Shown: positions 15,135 through 21,991 of the stretch, in pieces
How positions within the stretch are numbered: position 1 is the stretch's first letter
Layout of the letters: the number at the start of each line of letters is the position of its first letter
From: a virus
Virus record (IMG/VR): IMGVR_UViG_3300036772_000565
Coordinates: 1 to 41,889 of that record
DNA length: 41,889 nt
Direction: 5' to 3' (one strand)
Notes under the pieces: generated by a model
What the model was told of the DNA's origin: nothing
Database searches by the model: none
Seen by the model: the letters and a program-made list of their open reading frames with translations, nothing else
Program-made: the position numbers and the translations under genes

Positions 15135-16038
15135 ATAAGCACTCCAGAAATTCTTTATAGCGATTCACATCTGCTGTACTTATGTTTTTATTGTCTTCCA
15201 GGTATTTCAGTAACTGCGATAGATTTTCTCGAGTAAAAAACATCTTGGCTGTTTCAATTATTTCCTGTGCCTTCTCAATTCTAGTATTTAAGGCAGATAT
15301 TCCATTAACAATTGGTCTCATTTGTGTACGGGATAATTTCTCTGGATCTGCATTCTGTAGTGCCTGTACCGTACCCCTTAATTGACTTTCATAAATAGTT
15401 ATCAAATCGTTGTCGGGCGACAAGAAGTCAATGTTTGAAATAAAGCCGACAATGACTTCTATAGATTGTGGAACTGGGTGACCAGATGTTTTGGCTAACT
15501 CTATTTCTTTAGCTGTAGGTGGGCGAGTGTTGGTTACATTGCCATTACCATTAGCCTGCATCTGTCTTAATGCGCGATATGCAGCCAATCCGATGAAGTC
15601 TGATGAGTTAATCTTCGTATATAAATCAGTGGCCCACGTAACATTTTTGGGGCCAACGGCCAAAGTATTTACTTTTTGCCAGTATTCGAAAACTCGTGAT
15701 TTGTTTTCTACGATGAAAATTTTCGCTTTGGCAAATTCGAGGGCATTCAGGAACTCTGACGACATGGTTTCGAATTGGACATCGAAATATTTTGATCCAC
15801 AAGTGTGTCCGATATTCGTTTCGGTGCCGTTGTCAGTTTCAACAACGTAGCCTTTAAAATGGCTTGTATGGCAATTAGAAAGACCGCATTTTACTTTTTC
15901 AGGGAGTTCGTAATAACCGATGATCTTTTCGAGCTTCCTACCTTTAACTACAAGGTTTTCTAAATAGGTTGGCCTGGTGCAAACCTTCTGCCATTCATCA
16001 ATCTCAACGAATGAATCACCTTCCATCATATAAATCAT
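15133..16038 (-). CDS. Unknown accessory (moron) protein with Cys cluster
   Basis: A 301-aa protein I cannot assign. Residues about 50-90 hold VKCGLSNCHTSHFKGYVVE and NIGHTCGSKYFDV, a Cys/His set that could bind zinc. The rest is mostly helical, with a likely coiled coil at the C-terminus (ALNTRIEKAQEIIETAKMFF). It is transcribed against the late operon between the antiterminator and holins, is AT-richer than its neighbours, has AGGAGG before the ATG at 16038 and its own promoter. These are signs of a lysogen-expressed cargo gene, for instance in defence or superinfection exclusion, but no function is shown. Confidence 0.8.
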   Translation of the reverse strand: MIYMMEGDSFVEIDEWQKVCTRPTYLENLVVKGRKLEKIIGYYELPEKVKCGLSNCHTSHFKGYVVETDNGTETNIGHTCGSKYFDVQFETMSSEFLNALEFAKAKIFIVENKSRVFEYWQKVNTLAVGPKNVTWATDLYTKINSSDFIGLAAYRALRQMQANGNGNVTNTRPPTAKEIELAKTSGHPVPQSIEVIVGFISNIDFLSPDNDLITIYESQLRGTVQALQNADPEKLSRTQMRPIVNGISALNTRIEKAQEIIETAKMFFTRENLSQLLKYLEDNKNISTADVNRYKEFLECL

Positions 16039-16089
16039 ATAACCTCCTGAAATAAATGAATTATCACCTTACCATTACAAGATATGGGG

Positions 16090-16117
16090 TGTATATGTTC
16101 ATAAAATAATCTTGCAA
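16090..16117 (-). promoter_or_regulatory. Promoter of the reverse accessory gene
   Basis: On the minus strand TTGCAA (16112-16117) and TATACA (16090-16095) are 16 nt apart, about 50 nt upstream of the start at 16038. This would allow expression in the lysogen independent of CI and the antiterminator. Confidence 0.6.
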
Positions 16118-16186
16118 GGTAGATTCCACTATTAATCGTTTCTTTCCCCTCATTCAGAGAGGATGCACAGCAAAAGAGGGGGCTTA

Positions 16187-16582
16187 ATGTCCGCAGAACC
16201 TATCTCCGGCACAGCTACAGCTCATGCTGTGGTGACAACTGTCACGTTTGCCGGGTTATGGGCTAACACGGATGCCGGGGTGATACTTGGTGCATTCGCT
16301 GGCGCCACGCTTTATGTCCTGACTTCCCGCAACCTGCACTGGTGGGAAAAGCTGCTTTATGGCCTGGCTTCATTCCTCGCTGGATTGATTGGCGCGAAGT
16401 ACATGACCGCCATACTCAATGCCACACTTAATACCACGCTGGGAAAGATTGCACCTGGCACCGAAGTAATCCCTGTTCCTGAGTCCATCGGCGCGATGGT
16501 GGCTGCTGCGGTCATTATTACGTTTGTCCTCATGTACAAATCACGGCTGGAGAAGCAAGCGACCGCTGGGGAGGGGAAATGA
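16187..16582 (+). CDS. Holin-like membrane protein
   Basis: A 131-aa membrane protein, first of the lysis cassette. Three hydrophobic segments are visible: about 13-35 (VVTTVTFAGLWANT), 45-75 (LLYGLASFLAGLIGA region) and 100-120 (IGAMVAAAVIITFVLMY), followed by a basic tail. This is the pattern of phage class I holins next to a second holin-like gene. The ATG at 16187 is preferred to an in-frame start at 16163; the latter has no better ribosome site. Confidence 0.82.
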   Translation: MSAEPISGTATAHAVVTTVTFAGLWANTDAGVILGAFAGATLYVLTSRNLHWWEKLLYGLASFLAGLIGAKYMTAILNATLNTTLGKIAPGTEVIPVPESIGAMVAAAVIITFVLMYKSRLEKQATAGEGK

Positions 16583-16851
16583 TAGTTGATGCATCTTTTA
16601 TCTGGGTTCAGGCAAATGCTGTTATCTGTCTTGCAACAGCAATCATTATTGCGACATACCAGCGCACCGACTCCCGTCATAAGCTGCACTACTCGATTGT
16701 TGCCTGGCTGGCGATGGTGGCACTTGTCTCAATACCAATCCGAGTGTGGGTCGGAAACTATACAGTCGTGGATCGTTCCGAAGTCATTGTGAATTTGATT
16801 CTCCTACTGGTGATGTTGAACTCGCGGGGAAATATCACAGGGCGAAGATAA
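16579..16851 (+). CDS. Phage holin (3TM family)
   Basis: A 90-aa protein with three hydrophobic helices (about 8-26, 38-55 and 65-82; NAVICLATAIIIATYQR, LHYSIVAWLAMVALVSI, VIVNLILLLVML), typical of the 3TM phage holin family. The start overlaps the previous gene by 4 nt. Two consecutive small membrane proteins suggest a holin plus antiholin or holin pair controlling lysis timing with the endolysin at 17016. Confidence 0.85.
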   Translation: MIVDASFIWVQANAVICLATAIIIATYQRTDSRHKLHYSIVAWLAMVALVSIPIRVWVGNYTVVDRSEVIVNLILLLVMLNSRGNITGRR

Positions 16852-17015
16852 AAAAAATCCCAGTAATGCGACTCTGCATTACCAGGATGAATTCAAACAC
16901 AGCTAGTCGGATCTTTTTATACACACCCAATAGGTCTAATCCATAAACTCAAAAATCACCAGTTAATGCTTTTGCATTATTCACATTGTTTTAACTTCGT
17001 GATTCAGGGGGTTAC
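16852..17015. other. Spacer with two related hairpins
   Basis: A 164-nt spacer inside an otherwise packed lysis cassette. GTAATGC/GCATTAC (16863-16882) and TAATGC/GCATTA (16964-16979) are two hairpins with the same arm sequence. The first has a run of A to its left, so on the minus strand it reads as a hairpin followed by T residues, a possible reverse terminator. No gene is supported here. Confidence 0.5.
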
Positions 17016-17627
17016 TTGAATCAACAACAATTTCAAATGGCGGCTGGTATCAGCGCCGGATTAGCTGCGTGCTGGTTTCAGCACATCGATGCAGCAATGA
17101 CAGAATTTTGCATTACTTCGCCAATTGATCAGGCGATGTTTATTGCGCAGGTCGCGCATGAGTCATCCGGATTCAGCACGCTGGTGGAGAGCTTCAACTA
17201 TTCCGTGGATGGTCTGAAGAAAACCTTCGGTAATCGCCTGACACCTTATCAGTGCGAAATGCTCGGGCGTACCACGACTCAGGCAGCTCACCAGCCACAG
17301 ATTGCCAATCTGGTTTATGGCAGTCGCATGGGTAATAAAGAATCTGGTGATGGCTGGAAATACCGTGGTCGTGGACTGATTCAAATCACTGGCCGTGAGA
17401 ATTACACAAAATGCGGTACCGCGCTGAGGCTTGACCTTATCAGCACGCCCGAACTGCTCGAGCAGGAAAAGCAAGCTGCACGTTCAGCTGCCTGGTATTA
17501 CGCTCTGCGCGGTTGCCTGTTGTATTCCGGTGACCTGGTCCGCGTCACACAGATTATTAACGGTGGGCAGAACGGTATCGATGACCGCAAGGCTCGCTTT
17601 AACCAGGCTCAGGCAGTGCTGGTATGA
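17016..17627 (+). CDS. GH19-type endolysin
   Basis: A 203-aa glycoside hydrolase family 19 (chitinase-like) lysozyme that would degrade peptidoglycan at lysis. Catalytic glutamates are likely Glu49 (VAHESSGFS) and Glu58 (LVESFNY), and the substrate-cleft motif GRGLIQITGRENY is at about 118-130. There is no signal peptide, so export relies on the holin. The start codon is TTG at 17016, preceded by AGGGGG; the N-terminus NQQQFQMAAGISAGLAA matches related endolysins, so the rare start is probably real. Confidence 0.94.
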   Translation: MNQQQFQMAAGISAGLAACWFQHIDAAMTEFCITSPIDQAMFIAQVAHESSGFSTLVESFNYSVDGLKKTFGNRLTPYQCEMLGRTTTQAAHQPQIANLVYGSRMGNKESGDGWKYRGRGLIQITGRENYTKCGTALRLDLISTPELLEQEKQAARSAAWYYALRGCLLYSGDLVRVTQIINGGQNGIDDRKARFNQAQAVLV

Positions 17628-18025
17628 CGGCATTTATTGCTGCTTTCGAGCTGTTCAAAGCTCACTGGCGCTGGTGGCTCACCCTCGGGGCATTGGTAGT
17701 GATGTCATGGCTGTGGAATGAAAACACCCGAATCGATGCCAGCCTGACCACGCTACAGGATGCGAACGACAGTAATCGCGCTGTCATGGATAACATGCTG
17801 CGCACTGTCGCTATCACCAATATTGTTCTGGGAGCCAACCAGCATGCAAAAAATCAGATCGCACTGGAGTCACAGAGAGCCGCGAGCGATATCAAAACTG
17901 CTGTTAAAGGGGATAATTGCGCTAATCGGCCTGTGCCTGTTGTTGCAGTTAACAGGCTGCGGCAATACGCGGACAGTGTACGTACCAGTGCCACAAACCC
18001 CAATCCCAGCCAGCCTGACCTCTGA
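17624..18025 (+). CDS. Rz-like inner-membrane spanin
   Basis: A 133-aa i-spanin. One N-terminal transmembrane segment (about 14-32, WRWWLTLGALVVMSWLW) is followed by a periplasmic helical region (TTLQDANDSNRAVMDNML) as in Rz proteins of the DUF2570 kind. It would pair with the lipoprotein encoded inside its 3' half to fuse inner and outer membranes. It overlaps the endolysin by 4 nt. Confidence 0.85.
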   Translation: MTAFIAAFELFKAHWRWWLTLGALVVMSWLWNENTRIDASLTTLQDANDSNRAVMDNMLRTVAITNIVLGANQHAKNQIALESQRAASDIKTAVKGDNCANRPVPVVAVNRLRQYADSVRTSATNPNPSQPDL

Positions 18026-18188
18026 AACCCCGCAGCCATTCATTCCTGATCCACTGACTTACGGGGCCAGTCTGGATTTGAACGTCAAACTGCTGGGGGC
18101 GCTGGGGATGTGTAACCGGGATAAAGCGGATATTCGAACGATTGAGCAAACAAAACAGGTAAAGAAAGATGGAAAACCAACACCGTAA
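17844..18188 (+). CDS. Rz1-like outer-membrane lipoprotein spanin
   Basis: A 114-aa o-spanin nested in the +1 frame of the Rz-like gene, overlapping it by 182 nt. It has a signal sequence (LLKGIIALIGLCLLLQ) and lipobox LTGC, with lipidated Cys39, then a Pro-rich segment (VYVPVPQTPIPASL) typical of Rz1. The C-terminus is unusually long (residues about 70-114). The ATG at 17844 follows GGGAG; a longer frame opens at 17760 but would place extra residues before the signal peptide. Confidence 0.87.
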   Translation: MQKIRSHWSHREPRAISKLLLKGIIALIGLCLLLQLTGCGNTRTVYVPVPQTPIPASLTSETPQPFIPDPLTYGASLDLNVKLLGALGMCNRDKADIRTIEQTKQVKKDGKPTP

Positions 18189-18507
18189 AATCGCAGGTTA
18201 TCGCGAGCTGTCACCAGAAGAAATCGACCTGATGAATCGTATCAAAGCCAAGGGCGCTGAGATACTGGGTTTGCAGGCTGAGCTGGCGTGTCGATTGAAA
18301 ACGGATTTTGACATCAAGCATGCGGCTGCATGTGATGCACAGCACGGCACCGGCTTCGATGTGTACCAGGGTGCAAGCGACGAAGCGCAAGAGTTTCGTC
18401 GTTATATTGCTGCTGAGCCACAGCGATGGGCCGCAATTGCCAAAACTGATATTCAGACCGGCATTATGGCGCTGGTGCGCGCAGTAGCGCAGCCGACTAC
18501 CTGTTAA
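18169..18507 (+). CDS. Acb2/Tad1-type cyclic-nucleotide sponge (anti-CBASS)
   Basis: A 112-aa protein whose ends match the Acb2/Tad1 hairpin family. The N-terminal MENQHRKIAGYRELSPEEID and the C-terminal block RWAAIAKTDIQTG...ALVRAVAQPTT are characteristic. Tyr11 and Lys26 coincide with the cyclic-dinucleotide-binding positions reported for phage PaMx33 Acb2. Members sequester CBASS or Thoeris signal nucleotides so effector enzymes are not triggered. Between the two conserved ends lies an extra segment (about 45-80, HAAACDAQHGTGFDVYQG) that makes it longer than the ~94-aa prototype. It overlaps Rz1 by 20 nt, so it is expressed late with lysis genes. Confidence 0.85.
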   Translation: MENQHRKIAGYRELSPEEIDLMNRIKAKGAEILGLQAELACRLKTDFDIKHAAACDAQHGTGFDVYQGASDEAQEFRRYIAAEPQRWAAIAKTDIQTGIMALVRAVAQPTTC

Positions 18508-18761
18508 GCAGTGAATCATGCTGAGTAGATACGGTATTCTATTTTAGAAAATATCGTTAATTCACAAACGACGACGCAAACAGGCTGTCCATTACAGGCG
18601 ACCATAAAAAACTCCACAAGCTGGGGAGCAGGTGGAGTCGAAGTTTGGCAAATGTTACAGAAGAAAACCATGTAAAATATTAAACATAAATTCATATAGT
18701 TACATACGTAAACTGTAAATAACATTAAGAAACATATGGATTTAAGCCATCCCAATATACG
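18508..18761. other. Non-coding spacer with a reverse-oriented terminator-like hairpin
   Basis: AT-rich region without a convincing gene. ACTCCAC (18611-18617) and GTGGAGT (18632-18638) with an inner GCT/AGC stem form a strong hairpin; the five A residues to its left mean it reads as hairpin plus TTTTT on the minus strand. That points to a leftward transcript ending here. A 51-codon reverse frame starting near 18671 is the only candidate and is not supported by a ribosome site. Confidence 0.45.
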
Positions 18762-18787
18762 GCCTCGAAATTTGCGGGGCTTTTTTT
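18762..18787 (+). terminator. Rho-independent terminator
   Basis: GCCTCG (18762-18767) pairs with CGGGGC (18775-18780), loop of 7, followed by seven T. It lies after the lysis/Acb2 block and before the next small gene, so it would modulate late read-through. Confidence 0.8.
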
Positions 18788-18861
18788 CACCCTGAATGCG
18801 GAGTCTCCGCGTGATTATTCTCAACTGGCTGCAAAGCCGTAATAAAAGAAAGGAAACAGTA

Positions 18862-19044
18862 ATGCCTGATATCAAAGATGTTGTGACAAATGACCTGGTC
18901 AAAAATGCCCTGCAATCAACCGCAGTAGTCACCGCAGTAAAGGCGCAGATTAAAGCGGATCTGGACAGTCAGATTGACAGTGCCGTCGATACTGCGCTCA
19001 CCGGCCTTCTGGGTGCGCCTGCGGGAGATGGCAGTACAAACTAA
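18862..19044 (+). CDS. Small helical phage protein
   Basis: A 60-aa protein behind AAAGGAAACAGTA. It is almost wholly helical and polar (LVKNALQSTAVVTAVKAQIK, DSQIDSAVDTALTG), with no membrane segment or Cys. It resembles short conserved hypothetical proteins found after lysis genes in related prophages. An in-frame start at 18796 is possible but the site before 18862 is much better. Function unknown. Confidence 0.65.
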   Translation: MPDIKDVVTNDLVKNALQSTAVVTAVKAQIKADLDSQIDSAVDTALTGLLGAPAGDGSTN

Positions 19045-19052
19045 GCATTTCA

Positions 19053-19075
19053 GCAGGCATTCACTGAGTGCCTGC
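19053..19075 (+). terminator. Hairpin after the small helical gene
   Basis: GCAGGCA (19053-19059) and TGCCTGC (19069-19075) form a perfect 7-bp stem with a 9-nt loop, directly after the stop at 19044. There is no T-run, so terminator activity is uncertain. Confidence 0.4.
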
Positions 19076-19123
19076 GTATTGACGCTAATTCCTGACAGCC
19101 TAAAAAGTGAATTGTAGTTACTT

Positions 19124-19327
19124 TTACAAATCGCAGGCTTTTTGGTGGTTATTGGTGGCTAACAGGTCTGAAGCAGCAATAATTTCAGCCACACAACTTC
19201 GATTTAACAGATTTTTTCTGTTGACCGGGTTGTTGGCAATTTGAGGATCTTTAAAATCTCTAATTAAATCAGCTGCACAATGAATCAGATGTTTCATAAT
19301 TTCATCGGATACCACTTTGTTTGGCAT
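19124..19327 (-). CDS. Small reverse-strand protein of unknown function
   Basis: A 67-aa protein (MPNKVVSDEIMKHLIHCAAD...) starting at 19327 behind GGAGAGATTTT. It is helical, with a central FKDPQIANNPVNRKNLLN segment, and has no recognisable domain. It lies on the strand opposite to the late genes, in an AT-rich stretch with its own upstream promoter-like sequence (TTGAGG near 19362, TACAAA 16 nt on). A longer in-frame start at 19408 exists without a ribosome site. It is probably a moron expressed in the lysogen. Confidence 0.6.
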   Translation of the reverse strand: MPNKVVSDEIMKHLIHCAADLIRDFKDPQIANNPVNRKNLLNRSCVAEIIAASDLLATNNHQKACDL

Positions 19328-19495
19328 AAAATCTCTCCAGTTTGTAGTTGACAAAAAATGTTCCTCAAAAACACTCTTGTTTAATAAGTTCGTAAAAGCG
19401 TAACGCATGTTTAATAAGAACTGACAACAGTTTATTCAATTAAAAATTCATATCAAATCACTGGCGTTAGCTGGTAGTTTTTTATTGGAGCTTCT
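19328..19495. promoter_or_regulatory. Divergent AT-rich spacer
   Basis: Separates the reverse small gene from the forward gene at 19496. It carries the putative reverse promoter noted for that gene. For the forward gene a TTGGAGC ribosome site is present just before 19496. No further gene is seen. Confidence 0.4.
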
Positions 19496-20038
19496 ATGCA
19501 GGTCACTATTGCTTGCGTGGCCAGCGGACCTTCATTGTCTTCACCTGATTGCCAGAAGCTCCTTGAAGCTCATATCCCCATCATTGCTGTAAACAATTCA
19601 TGGCGTGCTGCGCCGTTCTGCTCTGCCATTTACGCAGCGGATTGTTGCTGGTGGGAAGAATACAGCGGAGAGATAACGAGTCCGGCGTCCCGGTGGTGTG
19701 GTGACAGCTTTACGGCTAACCGGTTCGGCATCCATCACCTGGACAGTAAGATATCTGGCTCGTTCAATTCTGGTCAGCGGGCCATTGAGCTGGCAATACA
19801 CCTTGGCGCTACCCGCGTGCTGCTGGTGGGCTATGACTGTTCAATTCGCCAGGGTACACACTGGCACGGGCAGCACCAGATGCTGGCGAATCCGGACAAC
19901 TTTAGTGTTAACCGCTGGCATGAAGAATTTAAGCGCTTACAGCAACAGTATCCGTCAATCGAGATACTGAACTGCTCACGCCGAACCCGGCTGAAATGCT
20001 TTCCCATAATGTCGCTTGAGGCGGCACTCTCGCTTTAA
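19496..20038 (+). CDS. MptE/DUF115-like protein of the sugar cassette
   Basis: A 180-aa protein with a Rossmann-like pattern: VTIACVASGPSLSS at the N-terminus, IIAVNNSWRAAP, YAADCCWWEEY and ATRVLLVGYDCS. GPSL, NNS and VGYDC recur in DUF115/MptE-like and sialyl- or pseudaminyl-transferase-like proteins that handle activated sugars or pterins. It starts a three-gene forward set with a GT9-like protein and a methyltransferase, suggesting a glycan or nucleotide-modification role. Substrate unknown. Confidence 0.7.
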   Translation: MQVTIACVASGPSLSSPDCQKLLEAHIPIIAVNNSWRAAPFCSAIYAADCCWWEEYSGEITSPASRWCGDSFTANRFGIHHLDSKISGSFNSGQRAIELAIHLGATRVLLVGYDCSIRQGTHWHGQHQMLANPDNFSVNRWHEEFKRLQQQYPSIEILNCSRRTRLKCFPIMSLEAALSL

Positions 20039-20050
20039 AAGGTTTCCTTC

Positions 20051-20914
20051 ATGGCAAAATCAAAAGTCTGCATCCGTGGGATGTACGGGCTGGGTGACTC
20101 TATTTATCAGCGCGCCTTTGTGCGCCAAATCCCTGGTGCATATCTCCGGACGCCCTGGCCTGAACTGTATTCTGATCTGGACGTGAAATTTGTCCGATCC
20201 AATACCTCATTACGTACGCAGCGTAAGAACGAAGAGAAAACGGGCTTTGAGTTTGTTCGGGAGCCAGTACGACCATCAGAAGTGCTGACCATCTTCTATG
20301 GACCTGAAGAATTACGGAAAGGCTCGATTATCGATGCCATGACCTGGCAGTTCGGGCGAGCGGCCAACGTTTTTGATTTGCCATCCTTCGGCGCTTCACC
20401 TGTCAAGGCAGACAAACCGATTGCGGTTATCCGTCCTGCAACGGTGCGAACCGAATGGGCTAATCCTGCCCGCAATCCTGATCCTGAGTACATTGCAGAA
20501 GCCGCACGGGAACTGCGTAAACACTTCTACGTGGTCAGCCTGGCGGATCTTGAAGAGGGTGAAGAGTGGCTTGTTGGCGAACAGCCTGAAGCTGATCTTT
20601 ATCTGCATGCAGGCGAGCTGTCTGTAACTGAAATGCTGGCACTGGTGGAACATGCTGCCGTTGTCGTGTCGGGTGTTGGCTGGGCGCTGCCTGCTGCCGT
20701 TTGCTACAAAACGCCGGTATTTATTATTCAGGGTGGCTGCGGTGCGCACAATGCGCCGCATATCGTGACTGATCCTGATATGGACCTGTCCCGGGTGGGT
20801 TGGGCGCAACCCGACGACTACTGCATGTGTGGCAGCATGGAGCACGATTGCAGCAAGCACATCACTGGTTTCACTGACAAATTCAAAGGTTGGCTACATG
20901 AAATCGTTCTCTGA
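20051..20914 (+). CDS. GT9-like (heptosyltransferase-like) glycosyltransferase
   Basis: A 287-aa protein resembling glycosyltransferase family 9 (ADP-heptose transferases). The N-terminus CIRGMYGLGDSIYQRAFVRQ matches the G-x-GD start of GT9 enzymes. The C-terminal half has AVIRPATVRTEW, LALVEHAAVVVSGVGWALPA and VCYKTPVFIIQGGCG, the donor-binding region. The extreme C-terminus carries CMCGSMEHDCSKHI, a Cys/His cluster. It could glycosylate LPS or phage DNA; the neighbours do not settle this. Confidence 0.78.
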   Translation: MAKSKVCIRGMYGLGDSIYQRAFVRQIPGAYLRTPWPELYSDLDVKFVRSNTSLRTQRKNEEKTGFEFVREPVRPSEVLTIFYGPEELRKGSIIDAMTWQFGRAANVFDLPSFGASPVKADKPIAVIRPATVRTEWANPARNPDPEYIAEAARELRKHFYVVSLADLEEGEEWLVGEQPEADLYLHAGELSVTEMLALVEHAAVVVSGVGWALPAAVCYKTPVFIIQGGCGAHNAPHIVTDPDMDLSRVGWAQPDDYCMCGSMEHDCSKHITGFTDKFKGWLHEIVL

Positions 20915-21512
20915 TGAATTGCAGACCGGCCTTGTCTGGCTTCCTGAGCTGGGAATGGGCCGCTACCCTGTCGCTGATAGCCGCCCTTATGATGCTGACT
21001 ACTTCACCCGCTATCAGGCTATGGCAGAAACCTCAATGGGGCAGCAGCTCACCGCCGCCCGAATTCAACTAGTGTCACGGCACTATCAGGGGCCGGTTCT
21101 GGACGTGGGGATTGGCTCAGGCCAGTTCGTTAGCTGTTATCCCGGCGCGCTGGGTTTTGATGTCAATCCGGCGGGTGTGGCATGGCTTCATAAGCGCAAT
21201 GCTTATGCTGACCTGTACGCAAACCGCTGGCGGGCGCTGACCATGTGGGACGTGCTGGAACACATCGATGAGCCAGAGCGGGCAGTACAGCAGGCGACTG
21301 AGTTCGTCTTTGTTTCGCTCCCTGTCTTTGATAGCGCAGAGCACATTGTCACCTCGCGCCACTACCGCAAAGATGAACACATCTGGTACTGGACGCATGA
21401 TGGCCTGGTTAAATGGTTTGCTGAGCAAGGGTTCAGCATGGTGGAACACAACACTTGCGAAAGCATGTTAGGTCGGGAAGGCATTGGTAGTTACGCATTC
21501 AAAAGGAACTAG
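20898..21512 (+). CDS. Class I SAM-dependent methyltransferase
   Basis: A 204-aa methyltransferase. The SAM-binding motif VLDVGIGSGQF is at 67-77 and LTMWDVLEHIDEPE at 114-127, as in UbiE/Methyltransf_23-like enzymes. No DNA-methyltransferase catalytic motif is visible, so the substrate is more likely a small molecule or a sugar. The ATG at 20898 follows AAAGG and overlaps the GT9 gene by 17 nt; an in-frame start at 20829 lies deeper in that gene. Likely acts after the two preceding enzymes. Confidence 0.88.
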   Translation: MKSFSDELQTGLVWLPELGMGRYPVADSRPYDADYFTRYQAMAETSMGQQLTAARIQLVSRHYQGPVLDVGIGSGQFVSCYPGALGFDVNPAGVAWLHKRNAYADLYANRWRALTMWDVLEHIDEPERAVQQATEFVFVSLPVFDSAEHIVTSRHYRKDEHIWYWTHDGLVKWFAEQGFSMVEHNTCESMLGREGIGSYAFKRN

Positions 21513-21514
21513 CC

Positions 21515-21883
21515 ATGCCACCCAGAACACCAAAGGCCTGCCGCAAAAGAGGTTGTAAGAATACAACCATCGACCGCAGCGGGTTCTGTGATGAGCATAA
21601 GGGCGAAGGCTGGAAGCAATACAAGCCCGGTCTGACGCGTCGCCAGCGTGGCTATGGTCCCGGCTGGGACAAGACGCGGTCCCGCATTCTCAAGAGAGAT
21701 AAAGGATTGTGCCAGGAATGTTTGCGAAGGGACGTGATTTCAGAAGCAACTTGTGTTGACCACATAGACCCTCTGGCGAACGGAGGCAGCCACAGTGATG
21801 ACAACCTTCAAAGCTTATGCACCCCATGTCACCGCGTGAAGACGGCCAGAGAGAGGCTACCAGACAGGCGGGGGGGAGGGTAA
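21515..21883 (+). CDS. HNH endonuclease adjacent to cos/terminase
   Basis: A 122-aa HNH nuclease. It has an N-terminal CRKRGCKNTTIDRSGFCDEH zinc knuckle, then CQECLRRDV, VDHIDPLANGGSHSDDNL and CTPCHRVKTARE, the complete treble-clef HNH. In HK97-like phages such a protein, encoded directly before terminase, is required for cos cleavage by the terminase. Its position just before TerS supports that role here. Confidence 0.94.
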   Translation: MPPRTPKACRKRGCKNTTIDRSGFCDEHKGEGWKQYKPGLTRRQRGYGPGWDKTRSRILKRDKGLCQECLRRDVISEATCVDHIDPLANGGSHSDDNLQSLCTPCHRVKTARERLPDRRGGG

Positions 21884-21965
21884 ATCCCTACAGCCCTTAC
21901 CCTTCCGGACTGCCCGCCCCGTCGTATTTTTACACGTCCGAAATAAGAAACTTTTTTCCGGAAGG
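21867..21965. other. Candidate cos region
   Basis: Between HNH and TerS lie a G-tract (GGCGGGGGGGAGGG, 21867-21880) at the end of the HNH gene and an 8-bp inverted repeat CCTTCCGG (21901-21908) / CCGGAAGG (21958-21965). Phages with this terminase type have cohesive ends near this location. The exact cut site cannot be read from sequence. Confidence 0.4.
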
Positions 21966-21991
21966 TGTCGCCTATTGATAAGGAGGTATTC

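Noticed and set aside
18516-18932. 138-codon reverse frame with a hydrophobic segment
   Set aside because: It crosses a strong plus-strand terminator and the 18862 gene, has no ribosome site, and its hydrophobic part is a product of AT-rich sequence.
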